A DNA stretch of 64,000 nucleotides from Viola odorata (GCA_963691705.1 OY829539.1:53914327-53978326), one strand, 5' to 3'. Shown: positions 22,538 through 34,238, numbered from the stretch's first letter. A program made the numbers and translations. The notes: generated by a model not told the origin, from the letters alone.

Positions 22538-22960
22538 TGCCTATTAGGCACCACGCGCTGCCTCATTGTCCTCAACGGTCGCTTATCTTCCAACTGACCA
22601 ATTTTGGTCCAATTCTGATCATTCACGCGCCTACACGCGCTTGCACCGGTTCCACGCGCCAGTCATCTTCTCCGATCGTCCTTTCTACGTGTTTTGCCAC
22701 GTGTCTTTTGGCTACTGGTCCTCGTCATCGCCAGCTATCACTTTGGGATTTATCCACGTGTCTTTGTGCTACAGGCCCACTTGTCGCCTTCTGATTTGTC
22801 CACGCGTGTTCCACGTGTCACCATTTCATTGATATACGTGTCTTTCTTTGATTCATCCACGTGGCTCCTTCTGGTTTGTCTTCAGAGTTGACCTTGACCT
22901 TCCGGTTCAACTCCTTGACCCACCCGGTTCACCCGATTTTAACCCGGTTTGTTACAATCA
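22538..22960. other. Unassigned insert with clustered ACGTG boxes
   Basis: About 423 bp that match neither D's LTR nor recognisable copia coding sequence. It contains six ACGTG-type motifs (CCACGTGTC, CCACGCGTG, ATACGTGTC, CCACGTGGC) between about 22686 and 22862, several preceded by TTTATC or TTTGTC. Such motifs are G-box/ABRE-like in plant promoters. It could be part of another LTR or filler DNA; I cannot decide. Confidence 0.45.
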
Positions 22961-25128
22961 AAGACCGGTTCCCAAGAATCACACACCCTTTGAAAAACTA
23001 TTTGGTAAACTTCCCTCTTACTCCAATCTCAAAATTTTTGGCTGTGCATGTTTTGTCCTTCTTCAAAAACATGAACACAATAAACTTGAACCCCGATCAA
23101 GATTATGTTGTTTTATTGGATATGGCCTTGATCACAAAGGTTACCGCTGTTATGATCCTGTTAGTCGACACCTTCGGGTATCTCGACATGTGATTTTCTG
23201 GGAAAACAAATATTTTTCAAAAATCTCTTCATTTCAACTTTCTGTGGATCTTCACAATCAATTTTTTACTAATCCTTCTATTGAGCTTTTTCCAGGAGAG
23301 TTGAGTGGAGAGAATGATATCAGTGAGGAAAACAACTTGCATGAAAACAGAGAGCATTCAGAGGGTGAGCGAAACAATGATATCAGTGAGGAAAATAGCT
23401 TGCATGAAAACAGAAAGCATGCAGAGGGTGAGCGAAACAATTTGAGAGTTCAACAACACAGTGAGGTACAAATTCCACCAAGTGATCCTTCCATCCAACC
23501 ACATAGTGAGGTACAAACCGTAAATACTGAAATTGTGCCTTCAACTTCCCGTTACCCCCCTAGAAATCGTGTTCTCCCTACTAAACTTGGTGACTATCAT
23601 CTTTACTATGCCTTGGCTACCTTGTTCTAACCCACTTTGGCAGAAAGCAATGAATGAAGAATTAGATGCATTACAGGACAATGACACATGGGATGTTGTT
23701 GATCTCCCGGCAAGAAAATCAAAAGTGGGATGCAAATGGATATACAAAATCAAAACCAAATCTGATGGGAGTCTTGAACGCTACAAAGCAAGATTGGTAG
23801 CAAAAGGATATACACAAGAATATGGAATAGACTATGAAGAAACATTTGCTCCAGTTGCTCGCATCACCACCGTTCGTACCCTCATTGCAGTTGCAGCTTC
23901 TCTTAAATGGTCTCTCTCCCAAATGGATGTCAAAAATGCCTTCCTGAATGGAGATATTGAAGAAGAAGTCTATATGCAGCCTCCACCCGGTTCAAATATC
24001 CCTTCTAACAAAGTATGCAAACTTCGAAAGGCCTTATATGGTCTTAAACAAGCTCCCCGAGCTTGGTTTTCAAAATTCAGCAATGTCATTCAATCTCTTG
24101 GCTTCACATCTAGTCCTCATGACTCGTCCTTATTCAAGAAAACGTCCGACCAAGGTACCATAATTCTACTTCTATACGTGGATGACATGATAATCACTGG
24201 GGATGATCTCTCTGGCATTCAAACACTTAAAACCTCCCTCAGTCAACAATTTGAGATGAAAGATCTAGGTAAACCGAGTTATTTTCTTGGGATTGAGGTA
24301 ACAAAATGCACTGATGGTTATTACTTATCTCAAGCAAAATATGCATATGATCTTTTATCTCGAGCTAGCATTTCCGATAGCAAAATTGCAGATACTCCAC
24401 TTGAGCTTAACATCAAACTTCGACCGAATGATGGAGAACTCCTCTCTGATTCCACCCTCTACCGTCAACTTGTTGGCAGCCTGATCTACCTCACAGTCAC
24501 TCGTCCAGATATTTCCTATGTCGTGCACCTTGTCAGTCAATTCATGGCTTCTCCTCGTTCCGTTCACTTCGCCGCTGTACTTCGAATTCTACGCTACATC
24601 AAAGGCACCATCTTTCATGGTCTTCATTTTTACTCTCACTCTCCGTTACAGTTGTATGCTTATTCTGATGCTGATTGGGCAGGAGATCCAACTGACAGAC
24701 GATCAACTACTGGATATTGTTTCTTCCTTGGTAATTACCTTATATCCTGGCACAGTAAGAAACAAACGGTTGTTGCTCGTTCTAGCACTGAAGCAGAATA
24801 TCGAGCACTTACAGACACCACATCACAGTTGATTTGGCTACGATGGCTTCTAGCTGACATGGGCGCTCCTCAAACTCAAACGACTCCTTTCTATTGTGAT
24901 AACTGAAGTGCAGTCCAGATTGCTCACAATGATGTATTCCATGAGCGCACAAAACACATCGAAATTGACTGTCATTTCGTTCGACATCATCTTCAGCAAG
25001 GAATTCTTCTATTACAATCCACCTCCTCCATCGATCAGACAACTGATATCTTCACCAAAAGTCTCTCTACCCGCCGTTTTCAAGACCTACTCTTTAAACT
25101 CAAGTTGTCATCCAATATTCCACCTTGA
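22961..25128 (+). pseudogene. pol: Ty1/copia pol, 5'-truncated (integrase end, RT, RNase H)
   Basis: The C-terminal integrase segment is visible (HTPFEKLFGK, LKIFGCACFV, CCFIGYG). An acidic repeat-bearing linker follows with two copies of an ENDISEENNLHENREH-like unit (about 23310-23430). RT runs from about 23640 ([55 protein letters not shown], catalytic LYVDDMI), then RNase H (AYSDADWAGD, RSSTEAEYRAL). A frame change occurs near 23625 and TGA interrupts RNase H at 24904-24906. The reading then continues to the terminal TGA at 25126-25128. Gag, protease, the integrase catalytic core and the 5' LTR are missing. The polypurine tract and 3' LTR follow directly. Confidence 0.93.
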
Positions 25129-25141
25129 GTTTATGGGGGGA

Positions 25142-25363
25142 TGTTGAATATACATTGTTTCCATAAAAGCAGGAAACATGTTTTCCTTAAAACATGACTT
25201 GTCCCTCCAGCTTTTACTCCTCCATGTTTCAAGGATGTTTGTATTATTATTATTATTAGTGTAAATTAGTGTATAAATAGATAGGTTGGTCATTTGTAAA
25301 CATTAAGCAATTCAATGCAATACATATTTCTTCAGTCTCTCAATTGCTTCTTAGTTTCTAACA
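25142..25363 (+). repeat. Copia 3' LTR (222 bp)
   Basis: Starts TGTTGAATATAC after the polypurine tract TTATGGGGGGA and ends AGTTTCTAACA, giving TGTT...AACA termini. Contains TATAAATAG at about 25272. No matching TSD is found because the left side of this element is gone. Confidence 0.9.
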
Positions 25364-26724
25364 GGTTTGGGCTAGACCGCAATTGGGTGGATTTTGATTA
25401 GGGCTGGGCGGTTGGTATATGGCAGTGGCGCGGCGAGATGCTGGGTGATGAGGCTGGCGATTGAGCAGCGGCGGTGTGGCGGCTTGGTGGTGATGGGACG
25501 ATTTGAGTAGCGGCGGTGTGGCGTTGATTGCAGCGGTGACGCAGCCGATTGAGCAGCGGCGGTTGTGCGCGATGCGCGAGGCTGGGATTGGGCCGATTGC
25601 GGCCGATTGCAGTGGCTTGTGGCTTCGGTTTGGCGTGGCAGATTGGGTTTGATTGAGTGTGCTGCCGGGTGGATTGGGTTGATCGCGCGTCTGTGGTTGT
25701 TGTGGGTGTTTGATTGGGCGATTTGTGTCGGGTGGATTGGGTTGTTTGGTTGGGCGTTGATTGCTACGGTTTGGCGTGACAGTGGCTTCGGTTTGGCGTG
25801 GCGGTGCTGCTGCTAATTGGTATTGGTCAATTTGGGGAGGATAGAATTTTGATTGAATTGGATATTTTGATTTTAATTTGGCAATGTGATTAATGCTTGC
25901 GTGAGTGAATTGGTGCCTCCCTTTTCCCCTTTTTCATGTAGGAGGTTGGTATTTATAGGAAGTTTGAGTCGGTTGAGGGAGAGGATGACGTTGGCGTTGA
26001 TGGCGTCAGAAACAATTGACGAGGCAAGGGCGAGCAGTGGCGTGGCTCGAGGAAGAACGTGAGGCTCGAGGAAGAGAAGATGTGGCTGAAAATTGAGGTT
26101 GAATTAGTTCTTTGCGCAGGAGCAGGAAGAGAGGGATGATGACTTGTTAATTACCTCCACCCTTGATCTTGTTTGACTTTCAAAGTCAACTAGATCAATG
26201 GTGGAGTAATCTTGTTTGATTTATTATTTAATTATTCAGCTTAAACGGACGGTACGAGCAATCTCGCGTGAAAATGGATAAAAACTCGAACCGAAAATGT
26301 TAAAACCTATAATAAAATAAACTAAGATAAATAGCATATAGTAAGTGATGAAAAATTTGCTATATTGCTCGATAAGAATATTCGCTTGCAAGTAATAAAA
26401 ATTCGAGCGTAACAAAATGCTAAAATAAAAATCGAACGAAACGCAAAGAGATAGTGCGAGATAGAAAAACAATAAAAAATAAGTAGCTAATGAGCGAAAT
26501 TGTTCGACCCTTGGTTTCGAGAATTTGACTCTGGAACCGATACGGGTTCGAACGAAAAAAGTGATAAAAATGCGAAAAAAGTATGGAATAAAATTTAAAT
26601 GACATTAAGCGTAAAAATAAACCTCAGATTGACGTAAATAAATGGAAGTACGATTTTAGTAAATTAATGATAAAAATGCGAAAAATGAAAAATTTAAAAT
26701 CCAAAATCGGGTAGCAACAAAAAG

Positions 26725-27390
26725 AAGAGGATTTGTTTGTTGATTTGATGGAAAGAGAGATGAGGGTGTTTTGGTTGGATAACGGACGTGTAACGGGCGG
26801 TTATGTGGCGTGGGTTAGTGGGTTTGAGGATACGGAAATGTGGAGAGAGAGAAGGGAGCTGATCGCCTTGGACTTCGTCCGCCACGTGGCGCGCTGGGAG
26901 AGGACGCGCAGTGCCAAGGGCAGCGTGCGCCTGCACCTGCACGGGAAACCGAAAAAGGTAGTCAGCTTTATGGATTTTGAAAAGAGGAGAGGGGAATAAA
27001 ACAAAAGGAATTAAATGGGGATTAATAAAGAAGGGAACAAAGGTATTTAATGAAAATGAGGGGAGACAAAGGAATTAAATGAAAATGAAAGAAAACAAAG
27101 TTAATTTAAAATTCACCTAGGTAACATAAAAAGTGTGCATAAAGAATTTGAAAAGCGAAGGTTGACTCAAATAAAAATAAAAGAAAGGGACAAAGGATTT
27201 TAAAAGAGGAATAAGAAGGGACGAAATTAACTAAAACCACCTAGGGAAGATAAGAGATGTGTGCGGGAAAGAGAAAAAGTATGCTAGACTCAGATGTGAA
27301 AGACATGAAAATTAAAGAGATAAGGTTAGGAATTCGGGGGCTGTCCCCACACTTGGCCTTGATTAACGTCTAGGCCTAGACGTTGTTTCT
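26725..27390 (-). other. Element B spacer between pol and ORF3
   Basis: Non-coding. Just after the pol stop, on the - strand, is the perfect 20-bp palindrome AACGTCTAGGCCTAGACGTT (27365-27384), followed by AGTGTGGGG (27345-27353). The equivalent in A (57772-57830) keeps AGTGTGGGG but has a degraded palindrome. D is inserted at its left end, about 45 bp before ORF3. It may carry a promoter for ORF3; no clear TATA box is chosen. Confidence 0.6.
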
Positions 27391-30262
27391 TCATTCAGGG
27401 GCGTTGATTGCTGGGTCCTCGACCCTTACTTCTTCGGCAGTCGAGGGCTTGAATCCTTCGTAGAAAGGTTTCAGCCTATGACCATTTACCTTGAATGACT
27501 CCCCATTGTCCAGATTCTGAATTTCAATGGCTCCACGATTAAACACAGCAGTGACTTGGTACGGACCCATCCATTTGGATTTGAGCTTCCTCGAAAAAAT
27601 TCATAATCTTGAATTGTATAGCAAAACCTTTTGCCCAATCGTGAAGGTCTTGACTACGAGGTGCTTGTTGTGCTGGGCCTTGGTCTTGCCCTTGTAGATC
27701 ATCGAATTCTCATAGGCATCCCCTCGATGCCTTCGAGCTCTTGAATCTGGAGACATCGGTCCTTGCCTGCCAAGTTTAAATCCATGTTGACCTTTTTGAT
27801 TGCCCAAAATGCCTTGTGCTCTATCTCGACCGGGAGGTGACATGACTTGCCGTAGACCAGCCGATACGGTGTCATACCGATCGGGGTCTTGAATGCAGTG
27901 CGATAGGCCCATAACGCGTCTCCCAGTTTAAGACTCCAATCTTTCCTTGACTGATTGACGGTCTTCTCGAGAATAGCTTTAATTTCCCGATTCGAAACCT
28001 CAACTTGCCCATTGGTTTGGGGGTGATACGCTGTAGATACTCGATGGGTCACCCCATATTTGTTAAGCAATGAGGAGACAGTTCGATTGCAGAAATGGGT
28101 CCCCCGATCGCTGATGAGAGCTCGCGGGGTCCCGAATCGGTTGAAGATGTGGGTTCTAAGGAAATCAGCAACTACCCTCGAATCGTCTGTCTTGGTAGCT
28201 TTGGCTTCGATCCATTTGGAAACATAATCCACTGCAAGTAGGATATATGTGTTCCCGAATGAATTTGGGAAAGGGCCCATGAAGTCAATGCCCCAAATAT
28301 CAAAAATTTCACATGCAAAGATGCTGGTCAAGGGCATTTGGTTTCTCGCCCTGATGTTTCCCATAGCTTGGCACCGAGGGCATGTTGCGCAAAATAAATA
28401 ACTGTCCTTGAAAATTGATGGCCAATAAAGACCGGCTTCCAGGACCTTGAGTGCGGTCTTCTTCACAGCAAAGTGCCCTCCCTCCGTTGTCGAGTGGCAG
28501 AACTTGAGGATTGACGGGACCTCGTCCATGGTGACACAGCGCCTGATAATCTGATCTGAGCAATGCTTCCATAAGTAGGGGTTGTCCCAAACATAGAACT
28601 TGGCTTGCTTTCGGATCCGGTTGTGCTCTGCACTCGAGGCCTCGACTGGAAGCACGCCAGTGGCACAAAATTTGCTATGTCCGTGAACCATGGGAACTTT
28701 GCGGTGTCAACTAAGCACAAATGCTCATCTGGAAAAGTCTCCCGAATGGCTATTTGGGAGTCGTCCTCTTGGTTCGGGAGCCTACTCAAGTGGTCAGCTA
28801 CACAATTTTCGGTCCCTTTCTTGTCCTTGATAGCAAGGTTGAACTCTTGGAGTAGGAGGATCCAGCGGATAAGCCAAGGCTTCGCATCAGTCTTCTTGAG
28901 CAGGCATCGAAGGGTGGAATGGTCGGAGTACACAATCACTTCAGTGCCCAAGAGGTACTGCCGGAATTTGTCAAGGGCATAGACAATTACCAAAAGCTCT
29001 TTTTCTGTCGTCGTATAGTTTTTTTGCGCGGGATCCAGCAACTTGGATGTATAGTAGATGACATACATCTCCTTGTCTTTCTTCTGGCCCAGAACAACTC
29101 CCAAAGCCTAATTGCTAGCATCACACATGATCTCGAAGGGGAGAGTCCAGTCGGGGGCTCGAATGATAGGAGTAGAAATGAGCTTGGCTTTCAAGGTCTC
29201 GAATGCCGTCTTGCACTTATCATCGAATATGAAGTCCACATCCTTGTGTAACAGTTGGCACATTGGCTGAGCTATCTTGGAGAAGTCCTTGATGAACCTC
29301 CTATAAAATCCTGCATGACCCAGAAAAGAACGCACATCTCGAATATTCAAGGGGTAAGGCAAGGTCTCGATAGCTTGGATTTTAGCCTTGTCCACTTCGA
29401 TACCCTTTCAGGACACGATGTGGCCCAAGATAAGCCCTTGGTCGACCATGAAATGACATTTTTCGAAATTAAGGACAAGGTTAGTTTCTCCACATCTTTG
29501 CAGAATTTTCTTTAAGTTCGAGAGGCATTCGGAAAAGGAATTACCATAGACCGTGAAGTCGTCCATGAATACCTCGATGCATTCTTCCACAAATTCTGAA
29601 AAGATGCTGACCATGCACCTCTGGAATGTAGCCGGGGCATTGCATAACCCAAAGGGCATGCGTCTGTAAGCAAAGGTCCCGAATGGGCACGTGAAAGTGG
29701 TCTTCTCCTGGTCTTCAAGGGCTACTGAAATCTGGTGGAATCCCGAATACCCATCCAAGCAGCAATAATGCGTCTTGCCCGCAAGGCGCTCTAGCATCTG
29801 ATCTATGAAGGGCAGTGGGAAGTGATCTTTTCGGGTGGCCTCATTCAAGCGTCGGTAGTCGATGCATACACGCCAACCATTCTGGATTCGGGAGGGGATT
29901 GGCAGGCCCTCGGGACCCGGAATGATGGTGATGCCTGTTTTCTTTGGGACCACCTGAACAGGGCTGACCCATGGGGAATCAGAGATGGGGTAGATAACCC
30001 CGACATCGAGCAGCTTTAGGACCTCCTTCTTAACCACCTCCATCATGGGGGGTTCAATCGCCTTTGAGGCTGTCTGATGGTCTTGGTGTCCTCTTCGAGA
30101 TGTATGCGGTGAGTGCACAAGGAGGGTGACAGGCCTTTAATGTCAGCAATCGTCCAGCCGATGGCCTTCTTAAAACTCTTGAGGAGGTTCACTAACTCAA
30201 GCTCTTGATCCTCTTCCAGTTTGTTGGAAATTATGACCGGAAGGGATTCTTTCTCCCCGAGG
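27391..30262 (-). pseudogene. pol: Element B pol: RT, RNase H and integrase (broken)
   Basis: The RT core shows GWRVCIDYRRLN, HFPLPFIDQMLERL, FGLCNAPATFQRCM and the catalytic FMDDF at 29555-29569. RNase H follows ([29 protein letters not shown]), then integrase with the HHCC zinc-binding module (HSTTEGGHF...CATCPRC) and the DDE residues in GIDFMGP, SDRGTHF and VEVSNREI. The tail carries a GPY-type segment and ends at TGA 27391-27393. Breaks: a short C run (six) near 30048 shifts frame, TGA after the RT (29408), TAG at about 29107, a T-run slip near 28675, a frame change near 27715, and TGA at 27601. The last stop is shared with A. Together with the pieces at 32161-32234 and 49721-52300 it is one gag-pol. 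Confidence 0.92.
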
Positions 30263-30267
30263 TAAGC

Positions 30268-32155
30268 TGACTCGCCATCGAAACGGGTCAAAAATAATAT
30301 ATTTCCTGAGGCCTAGATGCACAAACTAATTTGTGTAAAGCGGTAATAGGGTCGAACCACAGAGATTGTGAGAACTGAAATCAAGCCCTCGATTGTATGA
30401 CAGAGGTAAAAATGCACAAAATCACAACAACAAGGGGGGGGGGGGGGGGGGTTATAGGTTAATCAAGTTAACCAAGAGAGTGATCAGAGCTAACAATTCT
30501 AACTACTAAAAATGGCAATCGAGGTCACGATAAGTAAATAATAATAATAAAGATTAGAGATAAAATAAAATGCAAAATAAACAATTAGATTAATAAGCAA
30601 GGGTAATAAGTCAAGGAGAAGGGAACTTGGTAAAGGGCTTTCTTGGGTTGCGTCGAGGGCTCGATTGTCATCAGCACAAAGATTTTCCGTTCTAACGTTA
30701 CAGACGTGCTATAGGGGTCATGTTTTCACGTAGACCCCCTGCTTTCTTTCGTAAGGAGCCACCCCCCGTTTTCACTGTTAATAAGGTGGCCTCGATCCTT
30801 TGATATCCTCTCAGCCACCTATCTTGTCATCAAAAGACAACCTTTTTCACTTCAGCTTGTCACTAGCACAAAGCGGACAGAATATCAGAACATCGATAAA
30901 GAACAAGAAAGACACATCTAGGGATCGATGTCTCGATTTGTCAGGATCACGACAGGACCCTAACCAGCTGCATGCCCTAGACTAATGAACCCAGATCTAC
31001 CCGAGAACACTAATCTAGTTGTCTACACCTACCCAACAGTCTCACGCTAGTTATCACTGCAGAGTCACGACAATAATCACAAAGGGAAGATTAAAAGTTG
31101 ATCAGGCCTCGAATCACCCTAAGCAAAAATGGAATTAAAATGACAAGCAACCAGATATAACAAAGAGAACATGTTAAGAGCAATCAGGCCTCGAATCTAC
31201 CTAAGCAACCCTCGATACACCTTTACCAAGAACGTGGGTTTTAGCCACTCATGTTAAGAGATAAACACATAAAAGATGGAAATAACATAATAAAAGATAA
31301 AGGAAGAGTTAAGGATAAAACTTGATTAATAGTGCTTGTTACAAAGCTTGGATCCAGCAACTATGGAGAGAAGAGGAAGGAACAAGCCCCAAAACTACTA
31401 AACTAGAAGAAAGCTACTGAAATTAGTTTAAGAGTAAAATATCTAAAGTGTAAAGTGGTGCTGAAACCCTAGCACATAAGGTTGTATATATACACCAGCC
31501 ACCCATTAAGGGACAAAATTCCAGCTAAGGGGAAGTATACACAAGGAGCCCACGCTCCTGCAAAAGGGGTGACCCACGATGGCAGAAAAGGGGAATATTC
31601 CTCGGGATCCTCACAGAACATCTGATATGTACCAGGGGGGCACGTGGAGTGATTGGAGTGGAGCCACGTGGATTTGGCGTTTTGCACTTGTCGAGGTCTC
31701 GATAAGATTGTCGAGGTCTCGACGACATGTCGAGGGCAGATCAGCATCTTTGGGAACATTCTGGAACGTTCTGGAATGTTCTGGAAGAGAGTCTCCATGG
31801 GGTCTCGATAAGAATCTTTATGGAATATTCCTTTCGGGCGAGACCAGCATCTGAGGGAATATTCTAGGAGACATCCGCATCTAAGGGAATATTCTGGGAG
31901 ACGTCCGAGGGGACACATGGAAGCACAACTGCGAGGACACGTGGATTTAAGGCTCTTGATCCGTCGAGGGCTCGATGACAGGCCTCGATGATAGGCCTCG
32001 ATGAGGAAATTGGTCCTTGGTCTCGACGATGATCTTGAACCTTGAAAATCACCCAGAAACTGTGATAAAGATGGAAATACGAGTGGATTAGTAGTATCAA
32101 GGCCTAAATCAAGGCAAAAATAGAAGGAAAAACATGCATAAAATACATGCTATCA
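30268..32155 (-). mobile_element. Solo LTR 1 inserted in B's pol (TSD TAAGC)
   Basis: 1888 bp. On the - strand it starts TGATAGCATGTATTTTATGC and ends GGCGAGTCA. A perfect TSD, TAAGC, lies at 30263-30267 and 32156-32160, and B's codons resume on both sides, so this is a solo LTR left by LTR-LTR recombination. Its start is close to that of the A/B LTR (TGATAGCATG), so it is a related family. It contains an 18-base G run (30434-30451), a TATA-like GTATATATAC at 31484-31493 on the - strand, and a heat-shock-element array upstream of it. Confidence 0.95.
31754..31786. promoter_or_regulatory. Seven-module heat shock element array in solo LTR 1
   Basis: GAA and TTC triplets alternate with exact 5-bp phasing: GAA at 31754, 31764, 31774, 31784 and TTC at 31759, 31769, 31779. 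This is the canonical nGAAn/nTTCn heat shock factor binding array. Four more GAATATTC pairs lie at 31593, 31823, 31857 and 31887. On the - strand the array is about 260-290 bp upstream of the TATA-like box, in the presumed U3. Confidence 0.85.
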
Positions 32156-32160
32156 TAAGC

Positions 32161-32234
32161 ATACTTCAAGTATGAGGGCATCGCCTTAAGTTCAAGGTCT
32201 GGAGCTTGTACCAGAGAGGAGGGAAGTCGTTCAT
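32161..32234 (-). pseudogene. pol: Element B gag-pol segment between C and solo LTR 1
   Basis: A 74-bp remnant of B coding sequence (LPSSLVQAPDLELKAMPSYLKYA) isolated between C on the right and the solo LTR on the left. A carries the matching LTPSLVQAPDL segment at about 54830. It proves that 49721 and 30262 belong to the same gene. Confidence 0.9.
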
Positions 32235-32737
32235 TGATAAGATTCGAGATCGGGTCTGATTGGAACGATGGCTGCCGTTGGTCAGAAGGATTGCGATCGA
32301 CGTCGGGCATACCTGCAAAGTGCCTGAGGGGGGGCTCCGGCGTAGACACTCCGATGCTTAAGTCAGTACGGGGTTCAAAATAACATAGGTTCTTCAAGGC
32401 GATCTTTTTCTTACCTTCTGTTTAAAAATGTAGGGGTACTTATTGTCCGCGGGGGGCGATACCAGGAAGCGACAGTACGGGCGATATCTGGAGGTGACGT
32501 CAAGGGTGATATCTGGAGGAGGTTGCCGGGAGCGATAACGTCATGGGTCCCCGGGGATGGGATGATGCCGTGCGTATAGAGACGCGTGAGACCTCCCCTC
32601 CGCTGATGTCGACCATCCTAGGAAACCCTTTCCAGTCCACGGGCGATACTTTGATGTCCTATGGGGCTTATAGGAGTCCCTCCTCGGCAGGAGTCATAAT
32701 TGTAGTAATATCGTTAGGATTGTCTTAATTGTTATCA
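32235..32737 (-). repeat. Element C 3' LTR
   Basis: 503 bp with perfect TGATAA...TTATCA termini. Repeats of GCGATAtCTGGAGG/GTGACGTCA occur inside, and one 25-bp unit is present only in the partner LTR. On the - strand the sequence before it (TCAGTTGGGCTTA) is a poor polypurine tract. Confidence 0.95.
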
Positions 32738-33417
32738 TAAGCCCAACTGAAAACGAGCCCGAGTGTTTACCAAGGGCTATCGCTTCCTCTGTGGTGGAGA
32801 TCCATTTCCTCTCAGGATAGTACGCTTGTAGGTCTACTGAGCTTTTTGGTTTAGTTCGATATGGCTGTGATCGATAGGCAGCGTCCAGGTGGGGAGCTTT
32901 CCTTCGAACGATCGGGTTCCGGCCTGCATGCTAGTCCAAGGATCTATTTTTGCGGGGCGTGGAACGCTGCTATCCCGTCTGGAATCAATAGGCTGCCACT
33001 TTCACCTAGCGATATCATTCCGCCTGGGTCCTCGATAGCGCCCGAAAGATTACAAGTCTGCCCATGCTATAAAAAGGGTCGTCAACGTCAACGGACCACT
33101 ACAGATGTCGCTGTAGGAGAGGGTTTCGAAAACGCAAAAGTTCTTTCTTTCCCTTCCATTTTGTGGAATCGATGTTGACACGATTTATGTTGTCCGCTGT
33201 CTACGATTGGTGCGGCCTTCATGCCGCGGTTATTTATGATATCACGTACCTTCGTACTTCCCCGGATTCTAGCTTATGTCTTTCTCAAGTACCTATATCC
33301 TTAGTAACATACTGACGTCAATTCTTGCTACTGTGTGAGGTCCATCATTCTTTGAGGGTAACGGGGCGGTTTGTTTTTTGAGGACTTTCTCTTCTAATAG
33401 GCCCTTCCCTCGGAATC
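32738..33417. other. Element C leader region before antisense unit 1
   Basis: No convincing gene. A TATA-like CTATAAAAAG is at 33067-33076 on the + strand, with no clear ORF behind it. AGCCCAACTGAAAACGA at 32739 recurs at 34009, so small duplications occurred here. A 105-codon + frame at 32861 lacks protein-like composition. Confidence 0.45.
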
Positions 33418-33424
33418 TATAAAT
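33418..33424 (+). promoter_or_regulatory. TATA-like box of antisense unit 1
   Basis: CTATAAATC lies 47 bp upstream of the ATG at 33471. It is the first of four TATA-like boxes that precede the + strand ORFs (others at 34239, 35017 and 37920). Confidence 0.55.
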
Positions 33425-33470
33425 CTGGGAGTTTTCTTCACTCAGGCTCATCTTTCCTTTTGCTTTCATC

Positions 33471-33848
33471 ATGGATCATTTGACCAAAAATTTCCTCCTC
33501 TCCAAGGGCCATACTCTCAAGAACCTCAACGATAGTGATATAGGGTTCTTGGAGAACATGCTGATCAAGACTTCCGAGGACATCTTGGAGTTGCAAGGGA
33601 TGCTGACCCCACTCCATTCCAGGCTGGGAGCTACATCTCTGGAGGATTTCAGTCCTCTAGAGAGCGTGTCGAAGTTGGCTGCCTCCATCGCTCGGATCCA
33701 AGTGGTGCTCGCCATGCTGTAGCAGCGCAAAGATATGCTGGGGTGCTGCCTAAAGGGGATGAGAGCCACCTCCCATGACCTAACTTTGGTCATGGATTCC
33801 CGGAGAGACCTTCCTGTTATTCCCGAAGATGCTGGCTCTGACGCGTGA
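33471..33848 (+). pseudogene. Antisense unit 1: small helical protein, one nonsense codon
   Basis: One frame of 125 codons from ATG 33471 to TGA 33846-33848, with a TAG at 33720-33722. The product is hydrophilic with regular Leu/Ile spacing (IGFLENMLIKTSEDILELQGML, SVSKLAASIARIQVVLAML), suggesting a coiled coil. I do not recognise the family. It lies on the strand opposite to C's gag-pol, downstream of a TATA-like box and upstream of an AATAAA at 33920-33925, so it has the outline of a complete transcription unit. Confidence 0.6.
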
Positions 33849-34238
33849 TGACGGTGGCTCCTTCCGAGCCTTTTGCCTTTTTTCTTTTTACTGTTGTACC
33901 TCTTCGGCCATTAGGCCATAATAAATAAACTGCTTTTATTATGGTACTCGTAACTGTTCTTCTTCTTTAGTACATCCTTTGTCTTTTTTCGGTTGGAGGT
34001 ATTCTCAGCCCAACTGAAAACGATTCAGCCACAGGACGGTTTTCTTGTTGACCGTTCTGCATTAAATCTGCGCCGCCGTCTCCTTGACAACTGATTGGGT
34101 GAGTTTTCAGTTTTCCTCGATCCATGTGAGATTTCAACAGGCGTGACTGCAAATCTACATTTGCACTTCAGGCTGTACGCGTGTCAATTCTCAAGGGTCG
34201 GGTTGGATGATCGAAGAACTTCTTCCCATTTTTCTGGC

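Larger units (their letters stand above)
12799..26719 (-). mobile_element. Element D: 13.9 kb non-coding (LARD-like) LTR element
   Basis: Two LTRs (12799-15471 and 21446-26719, the latter interrupted) flank about 6 kb without gag or pol. A perfect 5-bp TSD, AAAAG, lies at 12794-12798 and 26720-26724. The polypurine tract sits beside the left LTR and the PBS beside the right one, both read on the - strand, so the element is on the - strand. B's sequence is continuous across the site. The internal region is built of minisatellites. LTR differences are under 1 percent in the first ~1.09 kb (about nine by eye), so insertion is recent. It must rely on proteins from another element, probably a Tat/Ogre-like or Athila-like partner (inference). 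Confidence 0.93.
21446..26719 (-). repeat. Element D 5' LTR, interrupted by copia and filler sequence
   Basis: Matches 12799-15471 over 21446-22537 and 25364-26719. Between them 198 bp of the LTR (13891-14088 in the other copy) are missing and 2826 bp of other sequence (22538-25363) are present. In the intact LTR the missing piece lies between two copies of GTTTGGGCT. Confidence 0.93.

Noticed and set aside
32861..33178. 105-codon + frame before antisense unit 1
   Set aside because: No protein-like pattern, the TATA-like box at 33068 lies inside it, and nothing supports translation.
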